A stretch of 64,000 bases of DNA from Paracyclopina nana (GCA_019096065.1 JAGUCH010000001.1:5518001-5582000), one strand, 5' to 3'. Shown: positions 1 through 13,200, numbered from the stretch's first letter. The notes: a model not told the origin generated them from the letters alone. A program made the numbers and translations.

Positions 1-2249
1 TCCCATGAATCAAACAAGTTCTCGTTTCCTCCGCAGCCGGAGTAATAAAAGGGCTGGCATGATTTTGACTTGCTATCAAAGTACCATTTAGCTACTATAT
101 CTTTGCAATGGCCCCTAGATTTTGGCAATGCGCACGTGGTCTTTGCCTTGACATGCTTTGACTCATGCCTACATGTATTTTCGCAACTCTCTTTGCTCGT
201 AAATCGGTTTGCGTTGCCCTGGCATCCAGTGTAGTTCATTAGCTTACACTGGCCCTCTTCGCTGTTGTAGTACCACCTTTCGTAGCTTCCTCTGCGAACG
301 ATGAAAGAATTTGCTCACGTCTTTATACTTAACAATAGAGTTTCAAGTCACCTGCATGGCCCCGGTTCGTAGGGCTGAGAACACACGGCAACATTGTCGG
401 GCGTCCTAAGACAAGATTCCTGGCATTGGAGGCGGGTTTCAAAGTTGTTGTCATTACCCAAGCAGCCACCATAGGTAAACTCCATGCATTTGTTCCACTG
501 ACGGTCGAAATGCCATTTGGTGAAGTTGCCCTTGCAAGGGCCCGAAACTTTAGGCAAGTAGCACCTACCAGAGCCACTCGGCTTGATGCAGTAGCTCTCG
601 CACTGTCTCTGGCTATTGAATCTGTTCCCATTGCCACTGCTTTCACTGCCACAGTCGGCAAACCAGAATCTTGAACAGCCACCGTAGTCCATATCGAAGA
701 ACCATTTCACAGTGAAATTCTGCTTGCAACTTCCGCTTGACTTTGGCAGATGACAGTACTGACCCGGAATCTCCTCGCACCCGCCAAAGTCCGGCCCTGA
801 GGCTGGAGTTTCTCCATTGGGACAACACCCAAACTCGGAGCCAGCACATCCGCATTCCTCTTTCCCCTCGCTGGACGCGGGAGTGAAATTGTCGGGGCAG
901 CATCCAAACTCGGATGAGGAGCAGTCCGAGCAGCCCTCCAAATTGGGACCTTGAGCAATGGTCAATCCGTCTGAGCAGCAGCCAAATTCAAAAGAGTGGC
1001 AAGGGCATCCTTCGTTATTTGCTCCTGGGGCAACAGTGACTTGGTCAGGACAGCATCCAAAAGGAGAGAAAGAACAGCCGCAGCCTTTATTATCTGCCCC
1101 TCTTGCTGCAGTTACGCCATCGGGACAACAGCCAAAATCTGTTTGCTCACACGAGCACCCCTCGAGGTCTGGACCTGCAGCTGGTGTAACCATGTCTGGA
1201 CAGCAACCGAACTTGGTTGATAGACAGCATCCTTCTTCTCGCTCGCCATGAGACGGTATCGTATGGTTGGCTGAACAGCATCCAAATTTCGTCAATGTGC
1301 ATGCATCAGCAGGAGTAGGTGTGGTTGACACTTCATCAATGGGAGGAGCTTCAAGAACTGCAGTTTCTTCAACAATTGTTGCATCTCCATCATCTATTGC
1401 TAGGATATCATCAATGTTTGAACCGTCATCACCACCACCTTCTTTCTCTGGAGCAGATTCTGATGGCACCTCTTCTTCAATTGGGTCTTCCTCGACAGGA
1501 GCTTCTTTGACAGGAGCTTCTTCTACGGGAGCTTCTTCTACGGGAGCTTCTTCTACGGGAGCTTCTTCTACGGGAGCTTCTTCTACGGGAGCTTCTTCTA
1601 CGGGAGCTTCTTCTACGGGAGCTTCTTCTACGGGAGCTTCTTCTACGGGAGCTTCTTCGACAGGAGCTTCTTCGACAGGAGTTTCTTCGACAGGAGCTTC
1701 TTCCACAGGAGCTTCTTCGACAGGAGCATCTTCTACAGGAGCTTCTTCGACAGGAGCTTCCTCGACAGGAGTTTCTTCGACAGGAGTTTCTTCAACTGGG
1801 GCATCTTCAATAGGAGCCTCTTCGATAGGAGCCTCTTCGATAGGAGCCTCTTCGATTGGAGCTTCTTCTTCAAGTGGAACTTCCTCCTCAACTGGATTTT
1901 CTTCCTCGGCTGGAGCTTCTTCGAAAAGGGCTTCTTCAGCAGTAGCTTCCAGATCTGGAACTTCCTCTATGGGAGGCTCTTCAATGGCTTCCTCAGGAAG
2001 TTCCTCAGTTAGAGAGGCTTCTTCGTCAACGACCACTTCAGGTGGAGCTTCTTCAGCTGGTGCCTCCTCAGGAGGTGCGTCCTCTGCTTCTTGGCGCTTA
2101 ACGCGAAGAAAATCAATGTCTGAGATGCTAGGATCATTACTTAATATTCTTGGAGGAGGTAATGCAGACACGAAATGACTTCTTTTGCTCTCACCACTCA
2201 TGTAAATGAGCAGCAAGAATGTTGGCACAACTATTTTCCACGTCTTCAT
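1..2249 (-). CDS. papilin-like secreted multi-Kunitz protein (3' end outside window)
   Basis: Two exons are visible (2249-352 and 291-1; 60-bp intron 292-351), and the reading frame runs off the left edge. I chose the Met at 2249 over the upstream Met at 2309 because it opens a signal peptide (MKTWKIVVPTFLLLIYMSG). After the signal comes a long acidic tract of EEAPV pentapeptides, then seven cysteine repeats of the form FGCCPDxxTxAxGxxxxGC, as known from papilin and C. elegans MIG-6. Four Kunitz/BPTI domains follow, the last one cut by the edge. The residue after the second Cys (P1) is K, K, R, K, as expected for trypsin-like specificity. Kunitz 1 has a longer loop than usual between its middle cysteines. 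The likely place is extracellular matrix or hemolymph. Family assignment is firm; orthology to papilin is inferred because no thrombospondin or lagunin part is visible. Confidence 0.85.
1490..1870 (-). repeat. 15-bp tandem repeat coding EEAPV pentapeptides
   Basis: A 15-bp unit (gcttcttctacggga and variants on the plus strand) is repeated about 25 times in frame inside the Kunitz gene and encodes (E)EAPV. Some units vary at one or two third positions and a few code for I, T or D in place of V, A or E. Because no unit has a stop in the opposite frame, the plus strand carries a long but spurious Ser/Thr/Gly/Ala open frame. Confidence 0.9.
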
Positions 2250-2309
2250 AATGATGGCTGTGCAATAAATGGCATGTTTCACTTTCGCCTCTAGATTTTT
2301 CTCTTTCAC

Positions 2310-3273
2310 CAGATAGACAGCTCACTTGTTATGCAAGTCGCTTCATAAAGAAAGCTAACTGTTTTGTAGCATACGGCTTTTACAAATCTTGACTGAGCAG
2401 TTACATTGAGCAATATTTTGAGCTGCAGTTGTTACTACGAGAAATGAATCCTGTCGCTCTCGTGCGCGTGAAAGAGAGCGTGTCCACAGGTGCAAGCTAG
2501 TGAGAATAGACGTCCACGATCTTTCAAGAGAAAGCTTTGCAAAACAACGCTTTCCAAGTTTCATGAAATATTTTTAGTCTTGCTTCGATTGAATAATTTT
2601 TTTATAGGTAGGTTAATCTCACATGACAAAGATTGGCTCGCCATTCTTTTTTTATAGGCCAACTTTTAGTCAATTAGAACACGGGGTTTGAAATTAGAAA
2701 AGTTCGGCTGCTTCAACCGATTTTGTGATCTTGGGTGATGCGCGGCTGCTAAAGTCGGTAGCTTTCTCAGATCTACATTTTCAAAGTTATGCACGCGTCG
2801 GTCGCATAGCATTAAGCATTGCGTTTATCAGGGGGGCAGCGGACTCTAATGCTGCACGAGGCATTTTTAAAGAAAAATTATTTTGCCACCTAGGCAAAAA
2901 TGAGGTCGCCCTCGCACACGATTTCGGAGTGACATTTTTGAAAATTTTCGTAAGAGTCAGCCAGTAGCTTCACCTTCAGCTTGCACGCGTGACGGCGCGT
3001 AACTTAATACGGGCGTGCATTTTTCGCTCGTACATAGCTCATCGGGTTTCCCTTATAGGTAGCGTTCAATTTCACTCATTTAAAACAATGGAAAGCTGCT
3101 TAGCTGGCAAGCTGTTTATTGCTTCTTGAAATATCACAATTGCACCTGGTATGAGAGCATTCTAAGCATTTCATGAAGCGCGATTTGAAGCCCTATTGAG
3201 AGAAAAAAGACAACCATTTGCTTCCGATGGAGAAGTTATTTGTGGAAAATGCACCTAGAAGACGTCTAGTCTT
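2310..3273. other. intergenic, no feature seen
   Basis: About 960 bp between two minus-strand genes. It holds no recognisable gene or repeat and must contain the promoter of the Kunitz gene. The short open frame at 2725-2967 (+) has no recognisable sequence. Confidence 0.5.
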
Positions 3274-3278
3274 TTATT
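3273..3278 (-). promoter_or_regulatory. poly(A) signal overlapping DUSP23 stop codon
   Basis: AATAAA on the minus strand shares its first bases with the last sense codon and the stop (CAA TAA A). Seen directly; use of this signal is inferred. Confidence 0.5.
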
Positions 3279-4022
3279 GGTCCTTTTTGTCAAATTCTCG
3301 TCTCATCCGTAGAAGGTAATCTTCAAAAACGACCAGAGATTCTTCTTGTAGCCTAGTCTCAATACTATGTGGCCTAAAAAAATAGTAGGGCATCTTAAGT
3401 GGCCTATAAACGCTGATTTATGGCAGACTATAATAACATTATAATACTTATGTGTAATGTTTACCTCTGGTATCGAACTTTTTGAATGGCCTGTTGTGCA
3501 TTTTGGCCATAAAAAGCCATCAGAAACATTGCCAAAACAACTCCGGTCCGACCCCAGCCCATTCTACAATGAACTACCAAGCTCTGTGAATGCAAAATTG
3601 ACGGAAAAATAAAAAGATGCGACGGCCTGCTCCTCTTTTTTATGGAGCACAAACTGTGCTTAGCAAGCTCTGCTCAAGGGACGTTTACCTCATTTTGTAG
3701 CCTAATGTATCGGAGGTAATTGAGAATTTGCCCCATCGCCGACTCGGATGGGCCCTCAAATTCCTCGATATGAATAACTTGTACAGACAGCCCATGAATC
3801 TCGGCGAAAGCAGGCATGTGATCCTAAAGGTTTGAAATTATTAATACTCACGTCGAAAACTTGGTCTCTTTCACTCACTCTGCTCAGGCATAAAATGTTT
3901 TTTATGCCTTGGCTTTTCAACCAACTCATCTCTGAGCTGCTTTTCGGCTGAGAACACCCTGCTATTTCGTTCACTTTCAGCCATGAAAAATATCTGGGAC
4001 TTTGAGAGTTTGGAGAATGCAT
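3274..4022 (-). CDS. DUSP23: dual-specificity phosphatase, DUSP23/VHZ type
   Basis: Four exons (4022-3852, 3823-3689, 3583-3465, 3373-3274) join in phase to give 174 residues, close to the about 150 of DUSP23. The PTP loop HCRMGWGRTG (HCx5R) gives the catalytic Cys and Arg. The N-terminal FSW..VNEIAGCSQPKSS block and the C-terminal RPHSIETRLQEE block match the DUSP23 pattern, and the middle exon carries the expected general-acid region. The product is a small cytosolic tyrosine/dual-specificity phosphatase; its substrate cannot be told. The start is the first Met of the frame, just before the conserved FSW. The poly(A) signal AATAAA overlaps the stop codon (CAATAAA), implying a very short 3' UTR. 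No other good candidate family. Confidence 0.92.
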
Positions 4023-6474
4023 ATACTATAGCAGCACTAGCTGTTGAAGGCAGACTCGAGACTGAATAATTTTTTCTGACTCAACTTTCCACGCAATTCG
4101 GAAGTTCTTTAAAACCTCAAAACCTACCCAATGATTCAAGCCAGAGGAAAAGTTTTGGTAGGGAAAACCAACATTACATGAGGGCAAACGTACTTTAAAG
4201 AAAGCAAAGAGAAAGGCATATTTTATCACTAAAAGAAAGTATAGTACATACTATCTGTTCCTTTCAAAATGGTAGCAAAAGGAGCCACGAGTAAGCAGCC
4301 GCATGCAATATGGTGCAAAGGAAGGAGAAAATAGTAGTAAGACTGCTATTTATCATTTATTATTATTGTACGTATGATCAAACTAGAGCAGCAACTGCGT
4401 GCTCTGTGTGTGCACCAACAAATACTTGGTCAGCTATTCAGCTCTCTAACATATTATCAGTTTCAGCCTTTTCCAAGCTTGACTGACCGCATAAAAGCCA
4501 GAAGGCGTCATGATTCCTGACGCCATTGAAGAGCATTTTTCCTTCGACGCAGCAAAGAATGTCCAATTTCCTCCCAAAATATGGAATTTCGCCACAAGAT
4601 AAGGCTGAATGCATCGCTTGCACATGGCTAATTGGGAAAAGTTCGCCATCCAAAAAAGGGCCACTTTCTACTAGCCAAATTAGTCAAGTTTTTATTCCCT
4701 CTGCAGCAACACCCTAAGCTACATGCGAGCTACTGGGAAAAAATGACCACTAGAAGGATTGGATGATAAATAGTACTTTTGCGGCGCATTTTTTGCTGTT
4801 GCCATTATTCTGCGTTTCCTGAATGCCGCTGTTGCTTGGCCATAAGGGAGAAGGCCTTTATAAATGTTCATTTTTTCACTGCAACCACGAAGCTATGAAC
4901 AGCTAGCTCTGGGATAGACCCCGGCCTGGACGTTGTCCAAGAGTCTGATCAATTGGTAAAAAATTGGCCTCAAAAAGAAACTATTTCCCCTTGAAGGCAG
5001 CGCGGTGCCGTGGCGCCGCCAACTATCGAAGTTTGTTCGTGGAGAGGCGCAAGGAAGACTCTTTCCATTTGCCAGGCAACGGCCTTTTAGTCTAAGCACT
5101 GCTACTACGCGCACAAGAGTAGTGAAAGGATTTGATGAGCACGATGCAATACCTAATTTTTCCTCAAAAGGACTCAGATCAATGACTGAAAGCACGAACT
5201 ACAGTAGTGAACCAGGTGACATTTGACGATGGCCAATTTGGTGGATAGCTTTTTTTTGCCAACTTTATTGGCATTCATCTTGCATGCCCAAGGTAAGCGC
5301 TTTATTGGCCAAGCGGCCCCCTGACTATAACTTATGAGTATTTTCATTATCACAAACGCGTGCAAGCGTCTATCTGCCCAGATTTTTAGAATCCATTACT
5401 AGTTTTATAGCCCACTTTTGTAAGCTTTCAGCTTAGGCTCCTTTAACAAAATAAGAGGGAAAACTCACTTGAGCCACAACATAAAGCTAGCTTTTTTTTA
5501 GCTAAGTTGGAAGGCAACATTGAGCCAACTAGGTTTTGTTCAAAATTAATTTTTTAAGCTTCTCAGACGAAATGCGCAGTTATCAGATATCTTGAAGAAG
5601 TTATAGTTTACAGATCGATCGGCAAGCACAATGCAAGATGATCGCACTGGTATAATTGAAACACAATAAAAAAAAAAGAAGAGAAGGACGTTCTTTGCAA
5701 TTGTTTTTACCTCATTTTCAAGTACTGCAAAAAGATGGAAAAAAAGTAGTCAGAATTCTTCCTAGTAAGATTAAGAGTTTGAGGCCAACACATCACAAAC
5801 AAGCCAACTAATAAATCATCTAGCGCGATGTCAATTGTTTAGGCCATTGGAAAGCTATTATCAAAGATAGGTACGGAAAAATAACAACATCTATAAAAAA
5901 AGTGGAATCTTGAACATTTGATCTTTGTTACCAAAAGGCCAAGTATAGGGCCCACAATAGTTTGATAAGCAAAGAGCTTTCTACGACTACCAGTGTGACA
6001 AACCTAACCAAAACATCTATGCCAAAGAGGTGTCAAGTCTATAGGATGGCAGTGAGGTGTGTGCTAATGCAAGATAGGAGTGCATCTTTGCTCGATACCA
6101 AGACAAATTGTCGGCGATTATTTAGAGCAGGGGTCCCAAAGGCTTGCCAGTACAGTTGGGGTAAAGGCCAAACAAACACAATGATCGAAGAGACTGCGCG
6201 ATAAACAGCCTTTTCTGTTGAATACAAATAGGTCTAAAAAGGCGACATAATAATGTAAGCGATGAGACACACTAACGCTGAATAGCGCAGCATTGTTGCC
6301 GTTTTTAAACGCCATGAGCATAGAATCATGTCAAAATACTCTTTGAGATGGTGCTAGTAGCAAGTTAGACAGTCTCTCGAGCTAGACGATCCGACAATGA
6401 CTTGCACATAGTGACTGTCTCCCAAAATTGAAACCAGTTTTCATAAAAAATAAACCCCCACATAGTAAACGAGG
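4023..6474. other. intergenic, no gene recognised; GC-rich patch near 4990-5140
   Basis: Several short open frames on both strands (for example 4438-4653 minus, 4893-5195 minus, 5005-5226 plus) show no known motif and no consistent splice joining. The patch around 4990-5140 is clearly more GC-rich than its surroundings and is open on both strands; it may be a regulatory region or an unrecognised exon. Confidence 0.4.
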
Positions 6475-7438
6475 AAATTTTCGGGACCATATAAAATGCC
6501 CAAACTCGCCCAAACTCACCCAAACTCGCCCCAAACTTTTTAATCTTAAAAATTTCAATGCAGTTAGATCCAGTGGCATTAGCAGAGCAAAATATATCAT
6601 TTTTAATGTGCAAATCCAATTAGAAGTACCTTAAAAAGTCATTTAAAGAATGATAGAATACTTTTTAACAGTCTGTCCGCCCAAACTCACCCAAACCTTT
6701 AGATTTTCAAAATTCCAATGCCAAAAGCTCCCTTATGATGAGGAGAGCCCAAATAACAAGTTTCAGCTTCCAAATCCTATTGGAAGTGGGTCAATTATTA
6801 ACTTAAACAATGAAATTGCTGCTATAAAAGGAGTTTGGGCACAAACTCGCCCAAACCTACACAAACCAGCCCAACTATCAAGAAAGGTGTTTTCAAGCTT
6901 CAGAACCTATTTGTGGAGCATTTTGCATAATTCCATTAGTGAAATGGTAATTTTGACTTAAAAAAACTTAAAATACAAACTCGCCCAAACCTTTAGAATT
7001 TCAAAATTCCAATGCCAAAAGCTCCCTCATGATGAGGAGAGCTCAAATAAAAAGTTCCAGCTTCCAAATCCTATTGGAAGTGTGTTAATTATTAACATAA
7101 ACAATTAAATTGCAACTATAAAAAGAGTTTGGGCACAAACTTGCCCAAACCTGCACAAACCAGCCTGAAACTTTTTATTTTGGCTCTCCTCATCATAAGG
7201 GAGCTTTTGGTACTGGAATTTTAAAAATCTCAAGGTTTGGGCGAGTTTGGGTGGACAGACTGTTATAAAGTATTCTATCATTCGATTCTTTAATTGACTT
7301 TTTTAAGTACTTGGAATTGGATTTGGACATTAAAAATGGTATAATTTTGCTCTCCTAATGCCATTGGATCTACCTGCAATTTTTTAAGATTAAAATATTT
7401 GGACGAGTTTGGGCGTTTTATATGGTCCCGAAATTTTC
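6475..7438. mobile_element. foldback element with long terminal inverted repeats
   Basis: The left end (aaattttcgggaccatat) returns in reverse complement at the right end (atatggtcccgaaatttt). The two arms, about 6475-6757 and 7172-7438, match over roughly 270 bp with scattered changes. Inside are two direct copies of a unit (about 6688-6873 and 6982-7170) and many CCCAAACTCG motifs. There is no transposase frame, so it is a non-autonomous foldback or large-TIR element. No clear target-site duplication was found. Confidence 0.8.
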
Positions 7439-7865
7439 TACACCCTAAAAAATATCCCGACGGAAGAATTCTAATATTAAATCACAAAAGAATTTTTCAA
7501 TAGTTTTTTTTGAAAATTATGCTGATGAATGTAGAACCTAAGATTATCCTTTTTTGTAAACGTCTGGATTCATAACTATAGTAGCTAGTTTGTCCTACAC
7601 TGACCGTTGGAGGCGCTCCAGTTGCTCTTGAACATATGCTCACATTTATTTTTGGGGATCTTAAAAAATAAATCCGCAAAATTCTATTTTCGAAATTTCG
7701 TTTAGACAGCAGTATCATAACAAAGACATCTACCGACTTTTTTGAAGAAACAATTGGGAGTTGAGTTCAAAATCATGTTTAGTTTTGATAAGTCGAGCCA
7801 CTTTTTTTAGGGCGGATAATTTTTTTAAACGGTTACTTTTTTACTAATGCATAGCATCAGGACTC
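7439..7865. other. spacer between two mobile elements, nothing seen
   Basis: About 430 AT-rich bases between the foldback element and the MITE, without coding signal. Confidence 0.4.
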
Positions 7866-8132
7866 TTAAGGAAAACATTCGCATTTCAATAACCACTCTA
7901 GCGGCACCGAGAGCTTTTTGAAAATCTTATGGACCATCTTGAGGGGCTACCCCTAGATAGTCACCATGCCAAAGGGTTTTGCCCTTGGGCCCCTGGGAGG
8001 GGAGATATTGGCCCTCAAAGTTTTGGCAAATTCTTATGAAGTAAAACTTTGGACCCCCCTCACAGCCAAATGAAGCAACTTTCTCGGTGCTGCTAGAGTG
8101 GTTATTGAAAAATCTGCGAATGTTTTCCTTAA
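7866..8132. mobile_element. MITE-like inverted-repeat element
   Basis: Left arm from ttaaggaaaacattcgca through ttcaataaccactctagc at 7866-7915 is repeated in reverse complement at about 8080-8132. The arms are about 50-55 bp with few mismatches and enclose about 160 bp with no open frame. Typical of a miniature inverted-repeat element; the superfamily is not clear. Confidence 0.75.
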
Positions 8133-10269
8133 CATCTTGACATTAAGTGTCTCATAGCCTTAAAATCATTCTATTTTACCGTAATGAAGTAATCCTTTAA
8201 AATAATTCAATACACTTATTTGCTTTGGTCTTTATTTTGAACTACTTCTCGAGTCGAAAAAACACGGTAACTCAGTGTCAGCTGAAAATCCCAAAAGTTG
8301 CCCATGAAGGCCGCTGGGATCGCCCTACATCAATGTTATTGTTACGATACTAATGTAAAACGCGGTCCAGTCAAATTGCGCGAAGCTGCGTTTAAACGTT
8401 TAAATTATTTTGAAAAAAATACACTTTGATAGGCCTACCTTATCAATGCATATGGTTTCGTGGATGAATTATGTATTGTCACTACACTGCGTGGTTTTCT
8501 TGTATGAGCACAAAATACAGTGGCGTCTAAAGAAGATGTAGTTTCGTCCATGCTACGAAATAGCATTTTCCAAATTCAACGAGAGTATTCCGTGACGCTA
8601 GTGGTTCAAATTCGCAAGTCGAAACTTGCTGCTGAGCTGATAGCAATAAGCGTGTTTAGGTTTCTGCCCTCAGCTCAGTCAGCTGGCGGCCTGGCGTTGA
8701 GTCCATGAGTCACGTGGACCTAAAGCTGTTTCGTCAATGGTCAGCTGACGGCTGAGTGCTTGACAGCTTAACGGCCTTGACCGGCCCGCCTATCTGCGAG
8801 CATTTACCCAGAGCTGTACATATTAGAGTACAACAAACCGAGCAGCTAAAAGTCAGTGATGGAAAAATAAAATACTACAACAGAAGGCAAAAAACAACTT
8901 TGCTGAAGAAAAAATTGTCAAGGAATTAAGTAATTGTGAAATAAGTACGTAAATATTTAACTAAAGTCAAGTTCTGATTGAATCTCAAGGAAATATTTGC
9001 ATTTTTGCATTTGCTTTGATTTTTAAAATTTCCGCCAAATTAGCATGAAGTGGAGCTCTGAACTATTAGTTGCAAATTCTTATTTTGTTCCAAGAAGTGC
9101 CAAAATTGCAGTAAAATTTGTCTCTAAAAGGATGTGTCTAAAACACTGCCATCCCATACCACAGCAGCCATTATGAAAGTAGGGCAAATTCTTACACCAT
9201 TGGCCCACCCATTCATGATGTCATCACATCACTTTTGAAAAGTAAACAAATGTTTTTTGCCTATTTCCTCATTTAACTGGCCAAGAAAAGAGCTGTGACT
9301 AAGCTTGTAGCTTTTCTAATTATTTTAGGATTTATTTGGCATACTTTAGGTCAATTTTCATGAAAGTCAAGGCAATTTGCTTCATTCAGTCACTTCATAT
9401 CCAGAAACCTGTCTTTGGCATGACAGATCGAATTATGATGAAAATTGCCTTACATTTAGTTGATCAGATAGCTCAAGAGTTCACAACAAACTTGTAGCTT
9501 TGGACACTATGGTTCTAAATTGGCCACTTTTTTGATAAAAAAGCCATATATTTAGATATTCCCCTAAAACATTGCTGTCAAGAAATGCTGTTGCTCATGC
9601 TACAGTTTTTGTACTGGCATGGCATGGAATGCTGGCTAGCTGTCTTGGTTCTCTGCAAATAGTTCTAGCAAAATTGGATTGAAACAGAGAAATTACAGGT
9701 TAGAAATGTCTTAAAAGGGTGTCATTACAAAGAGAATAAAATACTACTTTAAGTAATGCAGGGAAGCTCAATTTCTGTAAAAAATCAAGCCTTAGACCTG
9801 GCACATTTTGAAACTTTGTTTGAGACTCATGTCACACTGAAGCAATTGAGAGGGGGGTGAGGAATTGGTGAGGGTGGGATGAAAACCAGCAATGATTTTA
9901 TTTATAATTTCTAGACTTTTTCACTGCATGGAAGGTAGTTGTAGGAAGGCATTAGTGAAAAAATGCAATCCCCAGTCAAAAATAGCAACATAGTTTCAGT
10001 TAAAGGGCTTGTTTTTGGCAATTTCTAGTGTACTTGGCAGCTTGCCTCCTAGCACAGGCCGGCCAAACACCTAATGGCAGCAATGCACTGATATTTCGGC
10101 AAAACCTTATATTCAGCAAAAGCTGAGTAAGCTGTTCACGAAACCCTCTTTATTTACGGCACTGCATTTACCCAATGCCCCATCAAGCCATCATTCGGCG
10201 AGTTGATGGGGTTGAACTTGATCCAGCTTTCACCTGTCCTTTTCAAATATTCTTTGCTCTGCTTTTCAG
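8133..10269. other. upstream region of the nAChR gene, 5' exon not identified
   Basis: No convincing exon was found. The receptor's signal-peptide exon should end with one base of a split codon ahead of the acceptor at 10268-10269, but no candidate here joins cleanly. A more GC-rich stretch at about 8640-8800 could be promoter-proximal DNA. Confidence 0.35.
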
Positions 10270-13200
10270 CCTTGGAACCCAACTACTATCAAGACTTAAC
10301 TGGAGGTGCTTCGGGTTTGGCCGGCGTGTCAGGGCCGGCCACGCCCTCTTTGACCCCGATCCCTCCGACCGGAGACGGCTACGCAAGCTTGAAGACGAAG
10401 CACGAGTTCGGCGTGAAGCCATCGCAGCAGGAATCGAGGCTGCTCCAGCATTTGCTCACCAACTACAACAAGCAGGTCAGGCCTGTCGTTGACCACCGAG
10501 CCAACGTCACCGTCCACGTGGGCATCACCTTGACGCAGATATTTGACATGGTGAGTAGTTCCTCAATATGTGTCAAACACTTTGACAAATGGGCTGTCTC
10601 GTTGTCCTTTCGTTTCAGGATGAAAAGAACCAAGTGATGACGACCAACGTGTGGTTGGACCAGGAATGGGATGACGAGTTGCTCACCTGGGATCCCGCGG
10701 ACTTTGGTGGCATCACCAGGATTCGAATTCCATGTGATCTCATCTGGCTTCCCGATATTGTTCTGTATAACAAGTAAGAAACCGCCACTAGAGCGCATCT
10801 AAGTAAATGCGAATTTTCGTGCTTTTTTGATTAATTTTCTATTACTCAAAGTAGCTTTCAAGCGACTTTCACAATTTTTGGGTGGCATAGGTGAAAGTGG
10901 TCTTCCATAAAATTGTGAAGAATCCTCAAAACTTTTTAATTGTCTAATTTATAGCATAATACAAGACCTTTTTTATACATTTATTGATATGAGTTTGTCA
11001 ATTAACTTGAATAAAATGGCTTACCGAAGTTCTAATAAGAATCAATATTTCTTGCTTCTTGTTTTCGCATTTGTACGATTTTGCTATTAGCCTAATTGAA
11101 GATAACTTGGCCATTGAATTGACGGAAAAAAGGGCAGTTTGATTGTGGGTTGCATGAGCACATCAAAAATGATGTACGATGCATCCTTGATTCACTCAAT
11201 CGACTAACAACGGAATGGAAAGACTCAATAGATAATGTCAAAGAAACGAACTTTTGTCTTATTGGAGCCATTAATCCTCAGCAAGGTCCCGCTTACCAAG
11301 CAACTGACTGCCATTGCCTTGAGGAAATTGGGCTCTTGGACGTGAAATGCTGCTCGACTTTATCAGCCTAATGTCTCCATCTCAGATTGTTAATTCCTCA
11401 TGCTATTTGTCAGCCATGAAATGTCAGCATATTTCCCCCTCTGCTTTTTCAGTGCTGACGATTTTGCTGGACAATACATGAGAAGCTTGGCCCTTGTAAA
11501 TCATACTGGTCGTGTCTTTTGGCCACCACCGACGAAATTCCGCTCAACTTGCCCCGTGGATGTGGCCTTTTTCCCTTTCGATGACCAAACTTGTATTCTT
11601 AAGCTGGGCTCTTGGCTGCACGATGGATACTCGGTAAGTGTTTGATCGTACAGTAACAGAACGAAATGAAATGATGGTAGGCTGACTCAAGCTCAAGTGT
11701 CATTCAGAATAACCAAAAATAAGGTCTGGCGGCTCCAAAGCTATGGAGCCCAAAATTTAGGGCCTTGAAATAGGTTTTTGAATGGCAATCAGCGTTGTGT
11801 TACTGGCAGGCCTGAAAAAATTAATGCTTTGGCTATTTCCTAAGACCTCGAGCCAACGGAGGAAGTGGGGCTGTAGGCAAGTTGAATTAGAATGGAAACC
11901 GAATGGTTTTAGCTTCCCACCGCCTCAAGCCTATGAGAAAGATAACTTGGCTTACAATTGTCAAACGTATTTCTGGAGGGCATAAATCGTCGGAGAAGCT
12001 AGAGTGGATTTCAATTGATATCAAAATACAAACCCTTTTAGCTGCACTAAATTCGATATTGCTTTTGAGGTCGTCTTTTGGATTTTTGCCAAAAGGCCTT
12101 TATGCTTTAGTGTAAAATTGCTTGCATCGCCTTCTTAAAATATAATGTAACTGCCAACCTTTTTATTTGCACACCCTGTCAGCCTTTTGTTTAGCGCATC
12201 GAAGGCAATTTTTACTTCATGATTCGATTTCATGCTTCGCCTAAAATCAGCGCTTTCTAATTTGGTACACTTGCATTTTTTATGGGAATGATATGCATTT
12301 TGTAAGCGTAGTGGATCTGGCTTTTTCAAAATGTTGAGTAGAACTAATAATTTCAATTCGGCAGTGAAAGGCTTGCGAGAGTTTTCTAGAAAAAACTGAA
12401 ATAGGACTCTTGTATGGGAGAAATCTTTTTCTGAATAGGAATTGAGGCTTATTTTTTTCTGAGCTGTATAAGTAGTTTCATCCTCTAAGGAGGTGGTGGT
12501 GACAAGAAAACTTGATTGGATGTCGAGATTTTTTGCCGCATCTACTTAAGAAGGGCGATGATGGTGTGGCAACTTTTTTGTTTCGCAATATTTTCCCAAA
12601 TAGTGACAAATTGATGTGGCTGAAAGCATCTAATGAATGTCTTTTACATGCATTACGAGCATTGCTTGGGAAAATGTTGCGTAAGGCGACTGTGAGAAGG
12701 AAGAGGATGCCATCAGCAATCCGATATGCTTTTCAAGCCCATTGCGTCGCTTGTAACCATTCATTCCCACATGGCAGAACATGGGACAGATTTTTGACAA
12801 TGCCTTACTGTCGTCATAAGTGGATGAGGAGACTCTTGTTTCTTCATCACTCTCTTGCGCGCGAGTTGTTCGAACATGAAAAGAGCCACTTTTAAGTGGT
12901 TTTTTGCCGCCTCGAATCTACTACACAGCTAATTACTGTGAGAGGAGGTGAAAGCTCATTCGTTGGTTGTTGCCAGAGGACACTTGATTTTTGGCAAAGT
13001 TCTTTGCAGAGTGCAGAATGAGCAAAAAATTGATATAGCCTCTAGCTAAGTAATATAGTGCCGTCTCCATTATTTTTTCGCGGCTTTCATTTTCACACCA
13101 GCACTTCTGCATTTCTTAGCAAAGTCAAGATATAACTAAGTATCTTATCTAGCTTCATATACAGTTTGGAAATGAGTGCTTGCATGAATCCTAGACACTT

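Noticed and set aside
1267-2178. 303-codon plus-strand frame of STGASSTGAS repeats
   Set aside because: It is the opposite strand of the in-frame EEAPV repeat of a well-supported Kunitz gene; the 15-bp period keeps it open by chance.
10175-10492. frame overlapping the first recognised nAChR exon
   Set aside because: Out of register with the receptor frame, which is supported by homology and by the acceptor at 10268-10269.
12512-12895. 127-codon frame in the nAChR intron
   Set aside because: No known motif, no supporting splice partners, and no repeat relationship seen; cannot be separated from chance.
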